Below, one piece after another: positions 1 to 11,056 of a stretch of 64,000 nt of DNA. The stretch comes from Theodoxus fluviatilis (taxonomy: Eukaryota > Mollusca > Gastropoda > Cycloneritida > Neritidae). Made by a program: the position numbers and the translations under genes. Within the stretch, counting starts at the first letter, position 1. The number at the start of each line of letters is the position of its first letter. Where the stretch lies: NCBI GenBank assembly GCA_034096865.1, contig JAWQFJ010017060.1:22501-86500 (forward strand), read 5' to 3'. Under the pieces are notes generated by a model. It was not told the DNA's origin. It made no database searches and saw only the letters and a program-made list of their open reading frames with translations.

Positions 1-52
1 GGCATTTCTTCCTCAGTATCAGTGATCACTCTCTTTACTCAGAGGAAAAAGG

Positions 53-53
<1 letters not shown>

Positions 54-133
<80 letters not shown>
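54..133. repeat. (CA)n microsatellite
   Basis: This is a nearly perfect (CA)n run of about 80 bases at the left edge, in a PARN intron. Confidence 0.97.
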
Positions 134-135
<2 letters not shown>

Positions 136-516
136 ATTTTAAGCCAATGAATGATCCATGTACAGATGTAATCTGTAGATATTTAGATTACAATCAGTAA
201 GTGCATGCCTTGTTTACCTTATAGGCATGTATTTTACTTGAATATTCCTGTTTGCACATAATTTGTTTGTTTGCCACTTGTTTTTATCATGCTAATTTTT
301 CAAAATGCACACAGTTAAACTGCGAATATACTTTAATATCCATATCAAGTACATTCTAACTAAGAAGCATCCAATGCCTTGAACTGCCTCCAAATATTGC
401 TTCAAACCCTGACACCTAAATAAGCTTTCTGCATTTCATATTGTACACAACTCTCACACAGGCAAAAACAAAATGACAGAGCAGCATGGAGTTCAACTGA
501 GATAGTTTCCACTCAC

Positions 517-573
517 TGAGGTGCAAGCAAGTTTGATGACCTTGTAGAAGCCCACAGCCTCATCCAACTGATC
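517..573 (-). CDS. PARN: PARN exon 10 (last in window)
   Basis: The 57-nt exon codes DQLDEAVGFYKVIKLACTS, matching the LNDAVGFSRVIHAIANS return to the nuclease domain. The acceptor is tcttccag and the donor GTGAGT. The next exon should open with a GKLVIGHN-like motif and is not present in bases 1-516. Confidence 0.88.
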
Positions 574-2207
574 CTGGAAGAAACAAAGGCAATTTTACAG
601 TCAGCCATGTCCGTGATCTCCATTCACCTGATGGCAGCGATGGGCCAATAATCATGGATGGCCAGATTAAATCACAGCATGGATGATGACAAATATATAT
701 ATATATTTTTAGTTCCCATTTCTTGAGCATGATATGAAACTTTCTAACTCCACTATGGGCATCTGAATCTTCTTGGTTACAACTATGACTGTCAACAAAA
801 CACATCAAAACCTTCACTGGGAAATCTGGGTTACTTACAGGCTTTCAAACCAATTAAAGGGCTGAGTCAGTAAGAATAGGACAAGTGAGGTATTTATTCT
901 TACCAAAGTAAGGCCTCATTGCTGTTGATGCATAAAACAGGTTGGAATCTTCATGAGGTAAACAAAGTTTGTGACAACTCTTGAGTAAAATATAAAACAT
1001 TCTTGTGTATACACACACTTGCACACACACACTTGCACACACTTATATACACACACACATACACACACACATTCTTGTGTGTGTGTGTGTGTGAGTGCGC
1101 AGGTGTGCATTTGCATGCGGGCATGCGTGTATATGTGTATCTGTGTGTGTGCGTGTGTGTGCATACATTTGTGTCATGTATGTATTCATTAATACGCATG
1201 CATTTACATTCACAACTGCATGCATTTGCATGTAAGTGCACATGAGCTGTCAGTCTGTCCCTCTGCCCATCCCTGTGTCTGTCCCTGGCTGACTCACCAG
1301 CTCCAGCTGTAGCTTCTTCAGCTCCCTGTTCCTGTACTCTTCATCACCAGTGACCTTGGACACCAGGAGGTAGCGGTCCTTCTTGTCCTCCGTGGTCTGT
1401 GTCTCCAGAAACACATTCTTGTACCTGAAGGCATCCAACATGCATGTGCACTTGACATGAACACACACACACACACACACCTACACACACTGTTTTGTTT
1501 CTGCCTGTGCTTTGACATTCAGCGAAGTAAACTGTCAATAAATCACTGAAAAAATTTGAGACAAGGGTGCTCTCAAAGAAATATATGATTTCATGAAAGA
1601 AGCCCAACAAGTTCTTGTTCAATGATACTCTCCTGTCACAAAATGATCAAAACCAAAAGTAAACATAGACCCATGTGGAAACTGAAGTAGAGGGAAGAGG
1701 TTAAGAAGAAAAAGGAGGAGGAGAAGAAGAAGAAGAAGAAGAAGAAGAAGAAGAAGAAGAAGAAGAAGAAGAAGAAGAAGAAGAAGAAGAAGAAGAAGAA
1801 GAAGAAGAAGAAGAAGAAGGAGAAGGAGAAGGAGAAGGAGAAGAGAAGGAGAAGAAGAAGAAGAAGAAGAAGAAGAAGAAGAAGAAGAAGAAGAAGAAGA
1901 AGAAGAAGAAGAAGAAGAAGAAGAAGAAGCAGAAGAAGAAGCAGAAGCAGAAGAAGAAGAAGAAGAAGAAGAAGAAGAAGAAGAAGAAGAAGAAGAAGAA
2001 GAAGAAGAAGAAGAAGAAGAAGAAGAATGTAACCAGATTTTGAAATAAGGACTGCATTAACTCTGTGTTGGAGTACTAATTTAGCAACATGACTTAAATA
2101 CTCCCAAAAATCTTAATCATAGTTACTCTCTCTCTCTCTCTCTCTCTCCCTCCCTCCCTCCCTCCCTCCCTCCCTCCCTCCCTCCCTCCCTCCCTCCCTC
2201 CCTCCCT

Positions 2208-2274
<67 letters not shown>

Positions 2275-2621
2275 ACACAACCCATAGAAACCATTCAAAA
2301 CAAGGCAGACCAAAACCCCAAACTGAGGCACCAAGGCAGACGGTGCCACTGCGGCTGACACCTACCTCTGGGGAATGGCCTGGTACAGGAGCTTCCTCTG
2401 GAAGCTGCTGCAAGGAGGCAGCTGCAGTGGACCTTTCTCTGCACTCTCCAGGAAGTCTCCAATCCTTCCACTGGGAAGGAGATGGAAAACAAACGTGTGG
2501 GGTAACAGCCAAATAACTATCTAGCCTCCCTTGTAGATCTAATGAGATGTATGCATGTGCACACACATGTACATGCAAGGGGAAACACACAGACACACAC
2601 ACCTGCACCACACACAGAGTT

Positions 2622-2678
<57 letters not shown>

Positions 2679-5600
2679 TTATGCATGCATTGGGATTTTA
2701 AAAAGTCAAATTCCACAATTTTCAGATCAAAACCGTCACATATCATGGCTTGTTTTCTGCCATCTGCAATAAGCTGTTCATTGGAGTCATTTCCAAGAGC
2801 TCCTTAAATCTCTGAGCTTGAAAGACTGACCACTACTGAACTCCTTGCCAGCTATGACCTGCTCTCTGAGCTTGAAAGACTGACCACTACTGAACTCCTT
2901 GCCAGCTATGACCTGCTCTCTGAGCTTGAAAGACTGACCACTACTGAACTCCTTGCCAGCTATGACCTGCTCTCTGAGCTTGAAAGACTAACCACTACTG
3001 AAGTCCTTGCCAGCTATGACCTGCTCTCTGAGCTTGAAAGACTAACCACTACTGAACTTCTTGCCAGCTATGACCTGCTCTCTGAGCTTGAAAGACTGAC
3101 CACTACTGAACTCCTTGCCAGCTATGACCTGCTCTCTGAGCTTGAAAGACTGACCACTACTGAACTCCTTGCCAGCTATGACCTGCTCTCTGAGCTTGAA
3201 AGACTAACCACTACTGAACTCCTTGCCAGCTATGACCTGCTCTCTGAGCTTGAAAGACTAACCACTACTGAACTCCTTGCCAGCTATGACCTGCTCTCTG
3301 AGCTTGAAAGACTAACCACTACTGAACTCCTTGCCAGCTATGACCTGCTCTCTGAGCTTGAAAGACTAACCACTACTGAACTCCTTGCCAGCTATGACCT
3401 GCTCTTTGGAGCAGCGGGTCAGCACAAGGGCATGGAACCATAAACCTAAAACCTTCAGCTTCATATGATATGTGAGTGGTCCTCCCAAATAAGTCAGTCT
3501 GTTGCCTTATGCAATTTTCAGACTAATGTATCATCACAAAGTTCAACAGAGTCCCTTCAAATAGGGGCTGAAGATTTATGTCAGTTAGAAAACACGTGTA
3601 CTAAAAACCAGTAGTTTTACAGAAAAAGTTATGTCTTAAGTGTGCACATAATACTCTGTTAGCAACCATAGTTTCCAAAGAATGGGCAAAATCCTTGGCA
3701 TCAAAGCAATTCCCTAAATGGCCATGACAATGCACTGAAAGTATAGATAAGTGTCTCCTGTTAACAGCACCACCATACACAAGGATTTGTGTGTAAATAA
3801 GGCAAAATCAGGATGATGATGAAGAGGGCCATTACATAATCAGATGGGTTTTCTGCACAATAAACACAGCAAACACAATCATGATATACAGTGAATTTGA
3901 ACTGTCCCTCCTCTCCTATCTCCAGCCTCCGGGAACTGGCTGGATTACAGGAGCATGCCACCCCTCCCCCCACCCCCCCCCCCCCCACCCCTCCCTCCTC
4001 ATGAGAGCCATTGACAGTGCCCTCCAGAGGGCAACTCACCACATCCTCTCCACAAAGTCCCTCTGGTCTGGAGGGATGGGCACAGGGCTGGCATTAGGGT
4101 TGGCTGCGGAGTCTGGTGAAGCAGGGGTGTGTTTGTTGGTGATGGCCTTCCTCAAGGTCTGCTCTTGGGCAGGAGTCAGGTAGGAAATGCCTGCAACACG
4201 GAAAGAAAGGCAGTCTTAGGGTCAGCTGAACCATTCCGCAAATAGGATGTGTTGTAACCATCTCCTCTGTATCACTGTCTGAGTATGGGCTTCCCCGAGT
4301 GTGCACTGGGAAAGTCAAGGCAAATCTGTTGGTGAGTTTCAAGTGGGATTCATGTTTACACTTGACACAGGGCAGAGTCACACTCCACTGTCTGTGCCAG
4401 ATCTGTGCCTCACCTCCAGGTGCTGAAGTTCCCTCACTAACTAAGCACTTGTGAAATCACTCCCTCACTCTCTCACAGACACCTACTTATATACCTCCCT
4501 GTGCCCCATTTTTAAATGACTCTGAGAAAGGAAAAACTGAGAACAATCCTGAAATGACTTTGAATCAAAAACTGGGTCAGCATGCACTTATATCAGAAGC
4601 AACAAGAATAAGGTCAATTTTTAGAAGTTGACTGACAGCTGAAAAGTAGAATTATGTAACAATAGCTTCCAAAATGAACTAGAAAAGGCTATGCATTTTT
4701 GAAACATTTGACATTTCACAACAGATGCATTCTTTCACAAAAAGGGCTTGTATTCCTTTTTTTTATTTATAATTAATGTTTGTGAGTGGGCTAAGAAAGC
4801 AATTAACAGGAACAGGTGAATGGTCTTTTTTAAGTGTACACAACACCATGTAGGTTTCACTTACATTCTTGCATCTCTCAAAAGTGTACTAGTTTACAAT
4901 AAAATGGTAAAAAGCATGTAACTTTTAGTAATTTTGCTGTCTTTTTACAACTTCTAAAGAGTGAAATTGCACTCAGCAGTTTGTCCAGAACTACCCTTAC
5001 ATTAGTTACAAAAACGTTTAAGACACGAAAACATATATTATTCCTAAACTTATGCAAAACCAATGAATGTGTCAGCTTTTCTTGAAACTCACCTTCATGG
5101 ATCAGTTTATTGAAGTCAAACCCTTTTGAAACTCACCTTCATGGATCAGTTTATTGAAGTCAAACCCTTTTGAAACTCACCTTCATGGATCAGTTTATTG
5201 AAGTCAAACCCTTTTGAAACTCACCTTCATGGATCAGTTTATTGAAGTCAAACCCTTTTGAAACTCACCTTCATGGATCAGTTTATTGAAGTCAAACCCT
5301 TTTGAAACTCACCTTCATGGATCAGTTTATTGAAGTCAAACCCTTTTGAAACTCACCTTCATGGATCAGTTTATTGAAGTCAAACCCTTTTGAAACTCAC
5401 CTTCATGGATCAGTTTATTGAAGTCAAACCCTTTTGAAACTCACCTTCATGGATCAGTTTATTGAAGTCAAACCCTTTTAAAACTCACCTTCATGGATCA
5501 GTTTATTGAAGTCAAACCCTTTTGAAACTCACCTTCATGGATCAGTTTATTGAAGTCAAACCCTTTTGAAACTCACCTTCATGGATCAGTTTATTGAAGT

Positions 5601-8132
5601 CAAACCCTTTTGAAACTCACCTTCATGGATCAGTTTATTGAAGTCAAACCCTTTTGAAACTCACCTTCATGGATCAGTTTATTGAAGTCAAACCCTTTTG
5701 AAACTCACCTTCATGGATCAGTTTATTGAAGTCAAACCCTTTTGAAACTCACCTTCATGGATCAGTTTATTGAAGTCAAACCCTTTTGAAACTCACCTTC
5801 ATGGATCAGTTTATTGAAGTCAAACCCTTTTGAAACTCACCTTCATGGATCAGTTTATTGAAGTCAAACCCTTTTGAAACTCACCTTCATGGATCAGTTT
5901 ATTGAAGTCAAACCCTTTTGAAGCTAAAAAAGTAAGACTCGAACTCTGGAAAAAAAGGGCAGAGACTAAAAATGTGATGATTGTTGATGAAATATCCTAT
6001 CATCAGCACATCTATACATACAATGATACATATACTGAAGTTTCTCCTGTATGCATTTATAAATTAATATAAAACAAGACAGATAAAATCAGTTTTGATG
6101 ATATAACAGCCATAAGCAGAGGATATCCACAGATAGAATGTCTTTGTACGGCATGATATTTGCCAAAAATACAATGAAATAAAATAAAACAAGAAGGGCA
6201 AAGCCCATATGACTCACATGCTTGACCTTGACCTTTACATGTCCTTGACCTTCAGGTGACCTTAAGGTCAAGGTCAAACAACTAAACCTAGCAATGACAT
6301 ACACTAAGAACTGCTTTCACATTTTCCATACCAAAATACATGTGACCTTGACCCAAGGTCAAGGTCATCCAAGGTCATGCAACACAAAGCTGTTAATGCA
6401 AGACATAGGAAGCACAATGGTGTTTATTGGCACTTTCTACCATGAGATACGGTCACTCTTAGTGGTTCACTACCCCATTTTGGTCACATTTCATAAGGGT
6501 CAAAGTGACCTTGACCTTGATGATATGTGACCAAATGTGTCTAATGATGAAAGTATAACATGTGTACTACAATGTTATGAAGTTTGGAAGAGTTATCTTC
6601 CATAGTTCAGGGTCAAGGTCACTTCAAAATATGTATTTAATTCAACTTTAAAGACATCCAGTGACCTTGACCTTGAAGCAAGGTCAAATTACTGTGTACG
6701 TTTTTGTACGCCTTGTCATCCTACACTATCATGCCAAATTGGGTGTTGATAGACTTAATAGTCTCCGAGAAAAATCCAACGTTAAAGTTTTTTATGGATT
6801 AAAGGGCGCCCGGACGCCTGGTCTGCCCGGACGCCCGATCGGACGCCTGGACACACGGACGGACGACACAGGTGACCTAGTATGAAAGTATAACAGGTGT
6901 ACTACAATGTTATGAAGTTTGGAAAAGTTATCTTTCATAGTTCAGGGTCAAGGTCACTTCGAAATATGTATACAATCCAACTTTAAAGAGCTCCTGTGAC
7001 CTTGACCTTGATGCAAGGTCAACCAAACTGGTATCAAAAGATAGGGACTACTTTGCCCTATACACCATTTATAGGTCAGGTATCCAATCTCAAAAACTTC
7101 AGAGAAAATTGGGAAAATGTGAAAAATGGCTGTTTTTTAGACAACATTTATGGCCCCTGCGACCTTGACCTTGAAGCAAGGTCAAGTCACTATGTGTGTT
7201 TATTGACGCCTTGTCATCATACACCATCATGCCAAATTGGGTGTTGATAGACTTAATAGTCTCTGAGAAAAATCCAACGTTAAAGTTTTTCACGGACGCC
7301 CGGACGCCCGGACGCCCGGACGGACGACACGGGTGAGTACATAGACTCACTTTTGCTTCGCATGTGAGTCAAAAACAAAGCAAAGACTGCAAATTTTGCT
7401 TAACTTGACTGTGTTGATAAGAAATCTTTTATTACACATAAAAAGTTTTTAGCACAGAGAAAACAAAGGATAGACCACTATTTACCTGGCACAGAAACCT
7501 TCTGTCTGGTGCCTGGTTCATGTAGGGTCTTGGGAAGACATAGAAATTGAAGGGCTTTGCTTCATACCTATGTTTAAAAAAAGACACATTGTTAGTTCAT
7601 ACACTGAAGAATATCTACACCAGGGCAAAAAATGAAGTACATACATGTACATGCACACATATTCTAATCTAATGCAGAGACAGGATTGCTTCCTGAAGCA
7701 TACACATGCACATGTGCAAACACGGACATGTACAAACATGAGTATGATCACAAACATACACATGTACAGATACACATGTATGCATAAACACACACACACT
7801 AGTATTACACACACACATGCACACACGCATGCACACACACACACACACACACTGGCACACACACACACACTGGCACACACACACTGGCACACACACATAT
7901 AAAACACACACACAGACACTGTTACACACACATACACACTGTTACACACATCCTTACACTGTTACACACACAGTTACATACATACACACACTGTTACATA
8001 CACACACACTGTTACACACACACACACACTGTTACATACACACACACACACTGTTACACAAATACACACACTGTTACACACACACCCACACACTGTTACA
8101 CACACACCCACATACACATATAATACACAGTT

Positions 8133-8163
<31 letters not shown>

Positions 8164-8171
8164 GACACTGT

Positions 8172-8226
<55 letters not shown>

Positions 8227-8232
8227 ACACAA

Positions 8233-8263
<31 letters not shown>

Positions 8264-8294
8264 GACACTGTCATACACACACACTCAGACACTG

Positions 8295-8366
<72 letters not shown>

Positions 8367-9415
8367 ACACAAACACACACACACACACACAAACGCACAC
8401 ACACACACACACGAGAAGGCTCCATGCATGCTACAGGCTTACTAACCTCTTGGTTTGCTCAACATATTTGAAAGCACACAGTCCAAACTGCACCAGGAGA
8501 AAATTTGATGCATTCTGGAAAAACAGAAAAGTAAACAACAATATCTCATGGGATTCAGGAAGCACAAGCCTGTTCATTTCATTCAGACATGAAAATAAAC
8601 TTATTTTCAAAGAAAAGTTTCAAAGTAACCTACAATAACTACTTCACACAGCGATTTTAATCACTGGCATCAAGGAAGATGACTAATATATTATGTTACA
8701 CTTAGTAAGGACACCACTGACCCTAATCTTCGCCTTAGTCAAGACAAAGTTTATGATTTCAGTTCATTTGCATTTGTATGAGAAAATGAGGCTTAGTAGC
8801 CTCTAAAACTTTTTCATCCCTTTAATTAAAATGTGTCTGCAAAGATGTGTGCTATTTATGAGATTTTGAGATTTTGTTTTCACTTAGTTTGCCATGTACC
8901 AGATGTCACACTGGAAAATTGGTTTTCTTTGAAACAGATTTTAGAGCAACTAAAAAAAGTTGTTCAGCTATTAGCAGTAGTAAGTATTGAGCATAAGTTC
9001 ACATGGATTTTTCTTGGAGTCAAGAAACAGATGCAGTACCTCATTATTTGCTTGTAAAAATTACTGGCGTATGATAGTAACATTGAGTTTTCATGTGGAA
9101 ACAACAGGAATAATACATTCACGTTGTGTTTTTAAGATCAAATGTTGTCAATTTCGTTACCAAAATAGGGCTGTGTTTCCTAAGTACAACATACAGCCAG
9201 AGCTGCTCTTTCTGATTCATGTTTCTCTTGCGGATTCTCATCTATTCATATATGTAGACAATCTGTAGCAAGGAAGAGTTATTACAGGGCAAGTCAGTTT
9301 ACCTTTCTCAGCTTGCTGTATCTCTCTTCAGGCAAATCAAGTGGAGATGGGTTTCCAACAGGGTCAGAATCATTTAGTCCTGTTGATGACAAAGGAAACA
9401 TGAGAAACCATCAAA

Positions 9416-9479
<64 letters not shown>

Positions 9480-10965
9480 CTGCTTATATTGCCTTATCTC
9501 CAAAATGATCACTGCTAGCATACAGATCAAAACATTTTTCAATGCTTATTCAAATATGTGCGACTTCAGTTTCTTTCTGAAGTCCCCAGGAGAAAAGCAC
9601 TTTCTCAGACCCAAACATACCTTAAACCTGAGAATGATTACATGATACAGAAACTATACTTCTGCACAAAACCTCTTTATAATTAAAAAAAAACAGCATT
9701 TCTAATAGTTCACAGGTGTTTTAAGGTTGATTCAGAATTTGACAAAGAAACAGATATAATGTGAGAATAGTTTTGATGTAAAATGTTAAAATGGGGATCA
9801 ATGAACAGGGTGATTAAACAGAGCATGATGTTGAGGCTTTGATGTCAATGAAAATGCCTTCCATGTTAACCAAACTTAGTTGATCAAATAGCCATGGCAT
9901 TTCACAAGCCCTAGGTGCCCTCTTTCTGATGCTAAGCGTGCATCAAACGATTAAGCACTCTAGCCTTCTATCTCCCTACACATATTGGAGATAAGTACAA
10001 GTGCAGGTCTTATGATTTATAGAAATGAATCAATGAGCTTGCAAATTTATGTTCAACAAAAGAACAATCTCATGATTTGATAAAAACCCGTTTCATCATC
10101 ATGGCTCGTCAAACTGACTTTGCAGATATAAAATTTTACCTGTGAATTCTCCATCGACTGAGAGGAAAGTAGCATTCTTGATAGCAGTTTCAATTTCTGG
10201 TAATGTTTCTGTGAAATCTGAAAGAAAAGGGTTGCACTTAATGCAAATGAACATGACATGATATGTGCAGTGTCATCATTAGTGATTAATAAGGGGTACA
10301 GCTGACAATACATATTTCAATACACTGGAAAACATAAACAATGAAAGTTTCAATGCAATAATTCCACAAACTTTTCCTCTTTTAAGGGTCTCTGCCTATT
10401 TCAGGGCAGTCACACCTATTGAAGGAAGAGTCCTCCTACAACCTTAAAAAAAACCCAACTTTGTTCCCAACTTAACGCCATTCCCAACTCAACTTCATCC
10501 TCAACCCAAAACCCATCCTATCCCCAACCCCATCCCCAACCCTATGTACCCAATCCCAACCCCAACCCATCTCTAACCCAACTTCATCACCATTCCAACC
10601 TACCCCATCCCAATCCAAACCCATCCCATCCTGATTCAATCCCAAACCCAACCCAACCCCAACCCCATCCCAACACATAGAACCCTCCAACTGGTGCCTG
10701 GTATGATCTCCTGGAACAGCTCCTTTGGGCATTTTTCATGTTTCAACAAGTCCCTGAAATATTCATTTTTGAGCAGTGGGGTCTACTAGTTCCTGGCTGG
10801 TGGTGTGTGGCATTAGAAATTTGTTCGTGGAAGATGTCTAGGAAACTATGTTGTTCTGAAGTAGACTATCATAGTGATAGGGTATTTACATATAGGCAGG
10901 GGCAGAACGTGAAACTAGTCAGAAAAGAAAGCTTAGTTTCACTTTCTGGGCTAGAGTCAGTGAGT

Positions 10966-11056
<91 letters not shown>

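Noticed and set aside
1701..2057. 118-codon Phe/Ser frame
   Set aside because: It is a translation of (GAA)n and has no non-repeat content.
7817..8638. 273-codon His/Thr frame
   Set aside because: It is (CA)n read in frame, crossing PARN exon 4 on the opposite strand.
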